A stretch of 64,000 nucleotides of DNA from Coprinellus micaceus (lineage: Eukaryota > Basidiomycota > Agaricomycetes > Agaricales > Psathyrellaceae). The notes under the pieces are model-generated. The model was not told where the DNA came from and did not search any database. It was given only the letters and a program-made list of their open reading frames with translations. The stretch spans positions 1,550,001-1,614,000 of the forward strand of contig OX596342.1 in NCBI GenBank assembly GCA_951394405.1. The letters run 5' to 3'. Positions within the stretch are counted from its first letter, which is position 1; every line of letters begins with the position of its first letter. The position numbers were made by a program, and so were the translations under genes. Shown here piece by piece: positions 21,295-32,200 of this stretch.

Positions 21295-23136
21295 CTCTAT
21301 CCTCCCCACCCTCCATTCCTGGGCCTTCTCTTCTCCTGTTTGCACCCTCTCGTACCTTGTACCCTCTTCTCCTTTCCTCGGCTTTTTCCTTTCTCGATCT
21401 GTCTCATGTTGTATCTTTGTAGCCTTGTACATCCGGTCCTTCCTCCTCGTCCCTCCCCTGTATTTCTACCCTCCAACCAATGTGTCCCATTCATCATCAT
21501 CCACTGTGTTACCCTGACTATTACATACATTACCGCACCTAGGATAGTCCATTATTCCGTAGCATATCAACGTTTATTCCATGTAGCAGACCCGCCCCAA
21601 TATATCACCGTTTTCAAGGGTTACTGGGGTTGGAACGCAAATGGAATGCAACGAAGGCCTCAAAACATCGGCAGGTACCTCCATTAAAGCCACAGACCGC
21701 GCTTTTGGCATCCCTGGAGGTGCCAACTTGTGTCTGCGCAGGCATGGGGAGGATTGGTTGTGCCCGTGTTTGGGCGCTTAATTTTCGGACGAACTCGTCG
21801 CGTCATATCTTTGCGGGTAATGAGGCGCTTCTTACGGTTTTGAGCTCGTTGGAAAGCTATGATTCATGGTATTCCGTAGAGCCTTTGAACGTAATGTTTG
21901 GCCAATGCATCGAAACACAGTGTGCAAAACAATTATATCCAGTGTAGTAGAGGGGCGGTGAGGAGAATGCAGTTTGTCCCCCCTCCTCCAGACAACCATA
22001 TGCCAGCTTCAACCTCATATACAGCATTTATATCTACTTAGAATAACTTGTGTACAGTATCAAGAGTAGGAAGCATCTAAGAGACGCACAACAGATGCGC
22101 ATTTTGAGGAGCACAAGCAGTGAGGTTACCCATTCTCATCACATTGGCAACTGCCAGGCAAACCAACTTTTTGTGAAATATTAATGCCCATAGACAAGAG
22201 CATGTTTTGGTCTGGCTGACCTCGCTCTGGTGAGGGGGAAACAACTCAGTCCCACAGAATACACACCAGAGCAGAGCTCATCTTCAGCTGGGGGCACTCA
22301 CAGAACACCTACATTTCCGTCGCTTTGGCACAGTTGGTACTGCGTTTCATATAATAAAAATTACATCTACCAATAGGGGTCTTTCAGAGCTTTAAAACGA
22401 ATCTATTCGCATGGCGCTCGCTCCTTTCCCCATTGTGTAGCGCATGGATGAATGGCTACCACTCTGATCACTGATTGATGGCAGGGGGATGAGGAGAGGA
22501 TGGGCCACTTCCCATTCTCAGGGAGACCGGAGGAGGCTGAGAGTAACATATACACAGTCCAGGATAACGCAAAAGTTGTATGCAAGTGGTCACCAGAGTC
22601 TGGATCTTCGCACTGAGGTGAAGGAGGGGCATGCACCATGACTGGCATTATGGGGGAAAGGGTACCCAAACGTTGATGCAGCACATGCTAAACCAACCAA
22701 CAATGCTCTATTGGTCGATATATATGTTCCATGGGTAATACATGAACAGTTTTTCCGGACCCGGAGAGGGGGAAACACCTACATCCATAAACATTGCCAT
22801 ATTCTGCCGTGCACAGCGAGAGCAGAGGGGCTATGAGAACAGGAATGTGTTTGGTCATGTAATGTGCCGCAAAACAACCAAATCTTGGAAAATAACATAC
22901 CAGAGCGTTAAACGGCCTTTCCTTGTGTTAATAAATGCTGTTTGCAGAGGAGGAAACTTCTAGATGTGGAAAAAAGGGTTGCAAGGGAGGGAAGGGGGAG
23001 ACATCGCTTTTTGATGGCACATCAACTGCGACCCAGGAGTTGGCCAGGAGTGCTACGGACAGAAATGGGATTCAAGTCATACCCCTTGCCATGCTTGGCA
23101 ATAATACAGACCTCGGACTCTTCTTATATCAAGCAT
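21295..23136. other. Noncoding interior of the KDZ element
   Basis: This lies between the convergent GRF and CxC genes. No frame with recognisable features was found. It includes GGGCGCTTA at 21772-21780 and several A-rich tracts that could serve as 3' ends. Confidence 0.5.
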
Positions 23137-25432
23137 CTAAGTATATACAATGACATTCTCATCTGCCATAAGCCTCTCCAATAGGTGCTCGTTGTGCATC
23201 AGGATCATCTCGTCAAGGAAGAAGTCATATCGCTCCTCCAGCATCTCCCTGCACATCGATAGGAAGCCACCTAGCCATGAATTGTTCTGCTCAGCAATTG
23301 AGGTATTGAACCACCACCGCTTTCCCCCTTCTCCCCTAAGCTCCGGAAACTTCTCCGGATCGCAGTGGTCCCGGCAGTACTGGTCGGTCTTCGAGTGCTT
23401 GCAATTAAAGTGGAAAACATCCACAGCAAGGCCGGTGTTGTCAAATGCATGGTCCGGTGCTCGCTTTGGTGGGCCTGCCGACCCTCGCACATGCTTTGAG
23501 AAGTTGCAGTTGTTGTCAAAGATAATGTGGTCAGGCATTGGACGCCCAGCGTAAGTGTATAGCCGCTTGAGGAGTTCCTGGAGTAGAGCAGCAATCAGTA
23601 GAGTTGATCTGGCAAGGGCAGGGTCACATACCGCACATGCTGACATTGACTCGGCATGCAGAAAGGTCTCCCGACCAACAATCATTCCACAGGGGCAGTT
23701 GATAATCTGCTCGTTATGCGTCCGGGTACGTGTAAACTTGACACGTATTTTATCTTTCTTTGAACCTGAAGATGACGATGGGGCCAACGGGTCGATGATG
23801 ACCTCGTGAACCATTTTCCCAACAGACTCCGCAGCCTGTTCTCCCTGATGAGGGATGTCTGGTGTTGAGAGTACCAGCCGTTGAACTGAGCTTGGTGTGC
23901 CATCCACTCCTGCTTCCTCTACCACCTCAAACGTCAGCTCAACCTCATCCACAGGAGTGTTCTCGAGCTCCTCATCGTTGCCTTCCTCATCTTCCACAGG
24001 TGCCGGTTCGCTTCCCTTTGGATGCGCAGCCCGTGTCCGTGCCTTTCGCTGCTTGTGTTGGAACTGAGAGCCCTTCGTCCGATGGAGGTGGAGGTTCTCA
24101 GCAGCACGGTGCAGCGGGTTGCCACACGTCATCCTCCCTTCTTCCACCACAGCTTGACAACCAACTACACCACACTGAGAGGCGTACTCGGCTTTGTGTG
24201 CCTCGCAGTACATCTGTTTTGTGTTTGTGAGGGGATTTGGGCAGTGCGGTGAGCCGCAGGTGGGCCTGCCAAGTGTAATACCATCCATCACAACGGCATG
24301 GACCTGCCTTGCTGCTTTGAAATGTGTGCACCCAATTAATACGGTGCACTGTTTGAAGTCATGATGAGAGGGACTCACACTCGGTCTCTGTTGCTTCATA
24401 TGTCCGTAGACATAGTGAACATGAATGCTCGACCTGGGGCTGGCCTTCTGTGCGCATCCTCTCGTTCCGCTCAAGGCTGGCTGTCGTGAATCTTGTTGAT
24501 TGGCTTCCACCATCGGGAACGATGAGGTGGGTGGAACGGCGCACACAGTCCTGAAGAAGGGATAGAATGACGAACGCATCCCATACATGCCGCCCGTTCA
24601 GAGAGGGCTTGTAGCCCCAGTTAGCAGGGAAGTTGGTTCGACATTCGGAGAGAAAAGTACGCAAATAGGTAGCGGCACAGTTTCCTGACGACATATGAGC
24701 CATGTTCATGTTGAGTTTCCACATTTTTGTGAGCTGGACATCAACGAAATGGTGTGTTGCAAGTTGAATAACCTCGGGGATGCCATCATAGTACGTCCGC
24801 TCTTGACTCTTCTCTGAATAGTCGGTGTGGTATGTTGTTCCACAGTCTAAAATGACCATCAGGGTGAAAGAAATATGTAGAAAGTCAGGAATACAGTACC
24901 CTTACACTTCAGCTGGACCGAGTACACAGGTATCGGCCCCGATGAGAGCGTGTACAGCACGCCCTGTTGCTGCTCTGCAATTTGCAATTTTCTTCCCCTC
25001 TGCTGCCGGTCACACTCCGGATTGGTGCAGTGGATATGGGGTGGCCAGATAGACTTCTGGCTTGCTACAGAAGGGTAAGGTCCCTCAGCCCCTTGGAGGA
25101 GGGGGAGAACACTCACGAAACCCCATCTCCGAGCCATACTCCAAGAACAATGTTCGCATCGCAGTGTCATCCAGCGGATCCTCGTTCCAGAGGAGTGGAC
25201 CCAGGGTTTCCCACATGCTCTCTACTTCCTTGATCTCCACTTCACAGCTGGTGGCCAGGAATATGAGGGCCGCAGGGGGCAAGTATTTTGGCACGTTCGC
25301 CGGAGGGTGAAGGGAGTCCTCAGTTAAAAGGATCTCTTTTTTGATTTGAGGCGCAATAGAAATGAATTTGTTCAACTTATGAAAGAGGAGGGCATCACAG
25401 TTGGTGGATAAGGCTTTGAGTAGGGACTCCAT
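23137..25432 (-). CDS. CxC5/CxC6 cysteine-cluster protein, putative KDZ-related transposase, 690 aa
   Basis: Five exons: 25432-25117, 25064-24900, 24846-24379, 24314-23632, 23577-23137. Exon 2 carries the CxC5 cluster (HIHCTNPECDRQQRG, QLKC, then CGTTYHTDYS). Exon 4 carries the CxC6 cluster (RPTCGSPHCPNP, YCEAHKAEYASQCGVVGC, MTCGNPLHRAAE). The C-terminus has DHIIFDNNCNFSKHV, VDVFHFNCKHSKTDQYC and FNTSIAEQNNSWLGGF. I read these as a degenerate form of the KDZ catalytic arrangement (Asp, His/Cys, Glu). Families named CxC5 and CxC6 are defined by association with KDZ transposases. All frames are open, so the element may be autonomous; catalysis by this protein is inferred. Confidence 0.82.
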
Positions 25433-25580
25433 AGGTGTAGAATTACAGGGAACAACGAGAAGAGTGAACGGCAGCGGCGAAACTAGGTGCTGCAGAAGGC
25501 GCTGCCAAACAAAACCAAATCCGGGACATCCGGCCCATCCGCGATGGCGGTCGCGGACGGTCTCGATCCGTCACTCTTTG

Positions 25581-25870
25581 GACCGCTCGAGAGCCCGTAC
25601 CCCAAGGTAAGATCTAGATTTGTCACCGGATGGATCTTTGTGGCTGGGTTTGTCGAATGGGACGGAATAGAAGTAAGAAAGTATTTCAAGAAAGGTATTC
25701 GGTGGAGTCAGGGCTGCTGCATCGCCGAGAGGCGTGAATTTAGCAGCTCCCGCAAGGGGTGAGTCCGACGCCGCAAGTTCTGTTACCACGAACGGCGGAG
25801 TCTCGATGGTGGTTACAGTGCCAGGAGAGCTACGAAGAGATGGGGTACTAGGAGGTGGTGTTAAAGCCAT
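25581..25870 (-). pseudogene. Broken F-box gene, part 1 (N-terminal piece)
   Basis: Reading leftward from ATG at 25870, a Ser/Thr/Pro-rich leader is followed by the F-box start LTPPNTFLEILSYFYSVPF and then VRALERS, where the KDZ element begins. The same block in the intact paralogues reads LPPDILLEILSYFHSLP and LLEIASYFRSVPI. Codon phase at the break matches part 2 at 19090 exactly. GGGCGCTTA lies 237 bp upstream of the ATG. Confidence 0.82.
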
Positions 25871-26279
25871 GGGAGCTTGGTGGTGGCCAGAGGCAAAGGC
25901 AGGAGTTGAAGCGTTGGTACAGCGCTCGATGCGTATCTTATACTCAGCATCCTCGTGCCTTCGCCGCTCTCAGTTCTTGGGTACACCGCGCAGCTGCTTC
26001 TACAGGGTTTTCAAAGTCCGATATTACTCTGCGCAGTCATGAGCCCCTGCTTGTGATAGCAATAATGTGGCGAATTAGTGATGAGTCACTCCTTGAAGCG
26101 CCCCACGGGCGCTTACGATCATCAAGATGGCGCTAGACGTAACCGTGACTGCCTAATCGGGGGGAAAACATTTCATCGACATGAGCGGCAAGATAGATAA
26201 GTAACCAACAAGTAGGTGCGATCCTAAGCGGGGAATATGTACCGAACTACTCCCTAGTGTATCCAAGGTTCACCGAATC
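25871..26279. other. Promoter side of the broken F-box gene; inverted GGGCGCTT motif
   Basis: No gene. At 26096-26114 AAGCGCCC and GGGCGCTT form a perfect 8-bp inverted repeat with a 3-bp spacer. The context CCCACGGGCGCTTA is shared with the upstream region of the 34-kb F-box gene (35348-35359). Confidence 0.6.
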
Positions 26280-26337
26280 CTAAGCGGGGAATATGTACCC
26301 AACAACACCCTCCCTAGTGTACCCAAGGTTAACCGCA
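26222..26337. repeat. Tandem duplication of the 3' end of the DUF5648 gene
   Basis: Two imperfect copies of about 57 bp (about 26222-26277 and 26278-26337) both hold the minus-strand coding end NLGYTREG...; the distal copy lies beyond the stop codon and carries its own changes. Confidence 0.8.
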
Positions 26338-26901
26338 GCATTCTCGCTCTCCTCGAAGCTCATGGTGTAGAAATGGTCGGTCAAACCACTGTTCCAGAGC
26401 CTATAGAAGGGCTGCCCCCCACACGCGGTGTCGGTATACACAAACCCTGTGATGCCTTCGTCCGTGTATCCGAGGTTGTCCCTCGCGTTGTTTCTTTCCG
26501 CCGCGTCCGTGGTGTAGAAGTGATCCGCAATGTCTTCCTGGTACATGCGGAAGAGGGGCACGGTCTGTTCCTCCTGGGAGGGGAAGACGAGCCCGGCCTT
26601 CCCTTCGTCGGTTAAGCCGAAGTTCTGGACGGCGTTGTTGTGCTCGGCGAGGTTGGCCGTGTAGAAGTGGTCCACGAAGCCTTCGCTGAAGGAACGGTAC
26701 AAGACAGTGGCGTGAGCCGGGTTTCCGCACGCCAAAGGCGCTCTCTCCTGTGAGATGCATGAGTAGATGTCCGCGGTACGGCGCTGAGATTATTTCTACC
26801 TTGAGAGCCCCTGCCTCGTCTGTGGCATTGACCTTGGTAGACGGGGCGGCGAGGGCGGTGGACATCACAGCCAAGATGATAGTGGAAAGTTTGAGCTGCA
26901 T
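26280..26901 (-). CDS. Secreted DUF5648-repeat protein, 189 aa
   Basis: Two exons: 26901-26800 and 26747-26280. Residues 1-18 are a clear signal peptide (MQLKLSTIILAVMSTALA). The mature part holds three repeats of about 42 residues built on DHFYT: DHFYTANLAEHNNA, DHFYTTDAAERNNA and DHFYTMSFEESENA, each followed by a GY/GL-T-EG turn and a hydrophobic strand. This is the DUF5648 pattern, a beta-propeller-like or lectin-like fold of secreted fungal and bacterial proteins. A TATAAAAGG lies about 70 bp upstream. A role at the cell surface or host interface is inference. Confidence 0.85.
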
Positions 26902-27800
26902 GGTGGTAATGAGTTGAGAGTTTAGTGAGGTGGGGTCACTGCTGAACCGAAGGGCTCAACGATGCCTTTTATACATAAACTAGGTGGGGAGGAGCGGTTG
27001 TAGCTTTGGCAGTAGAGAAGGCGCATATCCCCACCCCAGGAGATGTATGTCCTCCACTTACGGAGGCTAAGAGACTTGTGAGTCGCCAAAATAGCAGGGC
27101 GATTGGCACTTGAGAGAAAAAGAAGCTCAGGCCATCGACATATCCCTGGAGAAGGGGTCCGCGGGGATGTTTCACCGGCGAGGACAATCACCCCGCATTC
27201 CGAGAAGCACGCTAGAAGGTTAAACATCGAGAAAGAATAGCACTAGGGAGGTCCGTTGCACATCCTATGGGGAGAAACATCAGACAGACAGCTCGGAACC
27301 AGGCTCGATGCGAAAAGATGCTGTTTCTCTAGTTCTCGTGAAGCAAAGCCCAGCCCGATGAGGACGAAGGTTGTGACAAGAGTTGGACGTCCCAGGAGAA
27401 TCCTCGTTAACAGTGGAGGTGGCCGCACTCGACTAGTCGATGTTCCGTTGCCAATGGTGGTTCAGGAAGAAGTCCTTTTGATGTCCAAGTCGAAATCGTT
27501 TGATGTCTAGGGTTAGGGCTAATTATGTAATCGAGAAGTGGACGCTGTCGTTTTGACACCACAAACTCCTCCAGCGTCGACCCCACAACCCCTCAAGGTG
27601 AGCGAATCTCTGCCCAAATGCCCCGTTACGCCGCCAGGACGCCCTACGAAGACTGTATGCGCGAGATCTGACCGCTTTTGCGGTGAAAATCGGTGGATTT
27701 CAGGTTGGATGGGGTCAGATTGGTGACGGATGACGCTGGACGACATGGAGAGAGACCTATAATGCTAATCCCCCGTTTCCCTGCCTGCTTTGGATTCTAG
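26902..27800. other. No supported gene
   Basis: Divergent promoter region between the DUF5648 gene and eL24. Short frames on both strands without recognisable features. Confidence 0.5.
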
Positions 27801-28432
27801 ATGGTGCGTTATCATTCGGTCTGTATGCGGTCGAAATCCCTAATAGATTGGAATTGTAATAGAAACTCGAGATCGATTCCTTCTCCGGGTACAGGATCTA
27901 CCCTTCCAAGGGCAAGCTGTTCGTCAGGGGTGACAGCAAGGTGCGTCTCGCCCGCCTTCTCAGGGCTGTACACAGGGTCGACCATCTCTCCTCGTCCACC
28001 AGGTGTTCCGCTTCGCCTCCTCCAAAAATGCCTCCCTCTTCCTCCAGCGCAAGAACCCCCGCAAGATCGCCTGGACCGTCGTCTACCGCCGCATGCACAA
28101 GAAGGGTATCACTGAGGAGGTTGCCAAGAAGCGCTCGCGCAAGACCGTGAAGCACCAGCGTGGTATCGTCGGTGCCGACCTCGCTGCCATCGCCGCCAGG
28201 AGGGACCAGACCACCGCTGTCAGGCAGCAGGCCCGCCTCGCCGCCATCACCAAGGCCAAGGCCGAAAAGAAGGAGAAGGAGTCCAAGAAGGTCAAGGTGC
28301 GTCGCCCATACCGTCGTTCTCGATTCCCTATTGTAACTGGAGACTTCTTCGCAGTCCGCTTCCCGTCCCTCCCAACCCCAGGGCGCCAAGGTGTCCAAGC
28401 AGCAGATGAAGGGTGGAAAGGGTGGCCGATAA
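27801..28432 (+). CDS. RPL24: 60S ribosomal protein eL24
   Basis: Four exons: 27801-27803 (only the ATG), 27863-27940, 28003-28296, 28355-28432; 150 aa. The start MKLEIDSFSGYRIYPSKGK is the hallmark of eL24, followed by KLFVRGDSKVFRF, FLQRKNPRKIAWTVVYRR and a Lys-rich helical tail. The protein sits on the large subunit and forms an intersubunit bridge. The single-codon first exon followed by an intron is common in fungal ribosomal protein genes and often holds regulatory sequence. The length agrees with other fungal eL24 proteins. Confidence 0.95.
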
Positions 28433-29231
28433 ACGCTCTGTCCAATTCTTATGTCTGTTATGTACACCCCCATGCACGATGCACTATGGCATTATTTCCC
28501 AAACCCTTACCCGTCCGGCACGGAGAGCGCCATTTCACATCGTCCCGCATACCACCAAGATGGATTAAAGATGCATACAATCGGCCAGATGGGAAACATT
28601 TAAGGTTCCGATATGGAGTGGCGCGGTGTTCTGTGCTGCCTTCAATTGAAGATAAAGTGGTGAATGTGACCTCAGTGGGCGCCCGCTATGACCCATGGGC
28701 GTCAAATTTATGGGCGCCGCTTTGCGGCACCGATACCCCGCTCGACCGGCAAACTGCCCCATCCAGAACAGTCTCTGTCAATCCTTATATGATTGGCGAG
28801 CTCAGGTTTACGACTGCATAGCAGCGTGCTTGCGGTGTGTTGCCAACTCTGCCTCTCTGCTTATTCGTTGACGCGTGCGTTTGCTATCAATAGATTGTAG
28901 TAGCGAGGAAAACGAGCTCCAGAGCTGAACGAGGAGGCCACCCTTGGACCCACACTCGGACCTGTCGCCTCCGGATTCTGGCTATATACAGTGGATCGTG
29001 CGGCGTATTCCATGTTACCCGTTGCTGACAGGCATCTGCCAGGTCCTTGTATTTAACCTCGAGGGAAGAAGGAGGGTGATCTCACTCCTCGCGGTCTCCT
29101 CCCTGTTTCCCACTTAGTCACTCAAAAACTCAGCCCCCTTCAGTAGCCCGATTCCCCCGGCTGGGAAATCCTGCGCCTCGCCGTTCTGAGTCAGGCTCTC
29201 TTTTTGGTTCGCGACGCTATTTTGGTTCACT
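28433..29231. other. No supported gene
   Basis: 3' flank of eL24 and 5' flank of the adenylate-forming reductase. One long frame simply continues past the eL24 stop in another register. No repeat or RNA gene is visible. Confidence 0.5.
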
Positions 29232-32200
29232 ATGGTATTCATCAAACCCCCTCTCGACGGCAGCCTCACGTTGCCAGAACTCTTCGACTTCCACTGGTTC
29301 CACAATCCGACGCACCCTCTCTTCAAGTATGAACGAAGCGTCGACGGGATGACTGGGGAGGTGGAAGTGGAGGTCGTCACTTGGTCGCATGCGGTGAGGG
29401 CGATACACTGTGCGGCTGCATACGTTAAGCGGGTCTGCGAGAGCGAATTCGGAGGGTCTGCACCCCCTCAAAGAAGTGTAGTGGCCATCCTGGCGAACGT
29501 TGGTGAGCACGGTGGTTAACCCTCCTTCGAAGGGCACACCTCACTCACACCGCTGTGAATTATTCAGATACCTTCACGTACTACGTCCTCACGGCGGGTG
29601 TCATGCATGCGGGTTATGTACCCTTTCCCCTATCTCCACGCAACCCTCCTGCCGCGACCCTGCACCTCCTTCAGACCACAGGAGCAAGGCATATCCTAGT
29701 CTCAGGCGATCCTGGGATCCAGCGCCTCGTGGAGGGTGTTACCAACGCGTTTAACGCTTACCACAATAACCCAGCCTCGAGGGGCGGCGGCTCAGTGCCA
29801 AATTCCCCTCTGAACCCTGCACCACCACCGTGGCTCATTAACACGGGGTCAGGCCTCGTCTCACCTGCCACTCCCAGCCCGATGTCACTCTCTGGAGTCA
29901 GCTGGCCGCCTCCTGCTCCGGAACCTCTGCAATTCTTCCCCGTGCCAACGTTCGAGTACCTCTTCGATGCGTACGACGAGAGCTTCGAGCCCTCGAGGCC
30001 AGTTCCACACCCACCGTCGGATGGATTGGTGATCATCGGGCATTCATCCGGTTCGTCGAATCATGTATCTTTGGGGTGGTTGCCCGTGATGGACTGACTC
30101 ACGAGTCGCTTAGGAACGATGGGGCTTCCCAAGCCTATTCATTGTTCGTCTCTACTGCTCACGTCGCATACATGGAGTTGTGAGTGTGTTTTCGTGATTG
30201 CTCCGCACGACCTAACGACACGTTCGGTTCGACTTTGCAGTGAACCAAGACGATGATTTCTCTGACACCGTATGGTCGTGTCACTCGATCCCCATGTTCC
30301 GTAAGTCGACCTTGTATTGCTCTCTGCCACCGATTTGAACAGTGGGATGCTGATCGTAAATCCCACTCGGAATTACCGGAGTATAGATTCTGTGGGCATG
30401 TGCATGATGGTTTGGTCGGTGAGTCCCTGAATCTGCCCTACCCACTCGCTGTAATCCAACCTCGCGGCACCTTGTCCAGATCGGTGCTGGTTTCACCATC
30501 GCGAGCTTTCCGCCAGATACCGCCCACATCTTGCCAAGTCCAGAACGTGTTCTTTCGAGTGCATGTGCGACTGGAAGCAATATCCTGCTTTGCCTTCCGA
30601 TCTGCCTTGAGGCTGGATTAAGGTCACCAGAATCCATCGAACAGCTGAAGAGCTTCAAGCAAGTGGTACAGACGGCCCTTTCCATGCTTTCTCGCGGCAT
30701 GACGATGCTAATGAAGGTTAAATTTCTAAATCTAGTTCTATGCTGGTGCACCATTGTACGCTGACACTGGGGATTACCTTGCTTCGCTCGGGGTGAAGCT
30801 TCGTCCGTTCTATGGCGCGTAAGTGAGTTTCGCACCAGGGATCAGATGTGTTTATTGAAAGGACTGTGAACAGCACTGAATTTGGCGTTCCTATTGACAT
30901 CAGGGCAGAATATGGTGAGCCCTCCGTTGTTTCATAAATTTCGATCTAGGGTGCTGAAATGGTCTACGCCGTAAAGACAAACAGCCAGAAGATTGGGAAT
31001 ACTTTGAGGTTCGTCCCCGTTACGGAATGCCATGGATAGTACATGGCGCTTATCACACTCACCCCCGCAGTTTGCCTCTCGGTTTCAAGTCGAGCTTTTG
31101 CCGTCGCACGACGACGTTTACGAGCTTCTTATCTCTGTGAGCAGTCCGCCACGCTCCCTCAGGAGACTGAGAGGCTAAAATGCGTCTAGAACGAGGTCAT
31201 GAAGCAATCTTGTCCGTCTCTCTTGACCTCTGAGTGCAATGGCCAAATGATGTACAACACACTTGATCTGATGCAACGGCATCCGACGAAACCGAGCTTG
31301 TGGAGAGTGTATGGTAGAAGTGATGAGCAGCTCACGCTTTCTACCAGCGAGAAGGTCGGTGAAATTCCTGGGGCCCACAATCCATATCCATCTGACCATC
31401 GAATTGTCGACATTAGACGAACCCCGTCCCAATTGGTACGACTCCTGGACGAACGAAAGACCTTGCTGTTTTCTAACGAACATCTCAGAGCTACGACTCA
31501 AGCGACACCCAAAGGTCACGAACGCTGTGGTGTTCGGCCATGGCCGCTTCGTACCAGGAGTCCTAGTCGAAATCGCCCCCGAACACCAAGTGGACACCTC
31601 CAACCGTGACGAAATGGAAAAGATTCAGAACGAAATATGGTTCTATATGGACCAGATCAACGATTTCATCCCATACCATTCCCGCATTGTCAAAGAAATG
31701 CTGCTTCTCGCCGACCCTTCCAAACCCCTCGCAATGAATGTGAATGGTAAAGGACTGGTAAGAAGAGCACCCGTGCTCGTGGCGTACGAAGCACAGATCG
31801 AGGAGGCTTACACGGCAGCGAAGCTATCTACGCCGTCGGAACTCCCCGCTCGGGAAGCCTGGGAGTTGGATGAGTGTCTCGTCTGGCTCCGAAGGGTTGT
31901 GAAGGGCGTGATAAGCGGGCGTTGTGACAGCTGGCCTGGCGAATTCACCCGCCAACGACTGTTAGCGGATCCGGCATACGATGAACTGCACGTCGAGGAG
32001 CTGGACGACGATACTGACTTGATCTCAACTATCGGGCTCAACTCCATTGAGGTGACATACCTCCAACAAACCATCCTCTCTGCACTCCACCATGGTGCGA
32101 GAGTCTCTTGTCGTCGTATCCCCACTAATTTTGTGTACGCCAACCCCTCGATACGGTCTTTGGGAGAATTCGTCATGAGAGTCATCGTTCAGGGTCATGG

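Larger units (their letters stand above)
19091..25580. mobile_element. KDZ-type transposon, about 6.5 kb, with a GRF-finger passenger gene
   Basis: The borders are inferred from the F-box gene it interrupts. GACCGCTCGAG occurs at 19080-19090 and 25581-25591; the F-box frame is restored when one copy is removed. An 8-bp target duplication, as described for Zisupton and KDZ elements, fits within these 11 bases, so the exact ends are uncertain by about 3 bp. Terminal inverted repeats are weak (GACGAGT against CAAAGAGT). Both ends carry dense CCGYGAC/GTCCGCG subterminal repeats (19099-19150 and 25530-25575). It contains a CxC5/CxC6 protein (minus) and a GRF-type zinc-finger gene (plus), convergently arranged. 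Confidence 0.78.

Noticed and set aside
26222..26337. CRISPR-like or regulatory repeat
   Set aside because: Two copies only, coding-derived; eukaryotic DNA.
28003..28821. Extended frame continuing past ribosomal protein eL24
   Set aside because: It arises from reading through intron 3; splicing at 28297-28354 gives the standard eL24 C-terminus.
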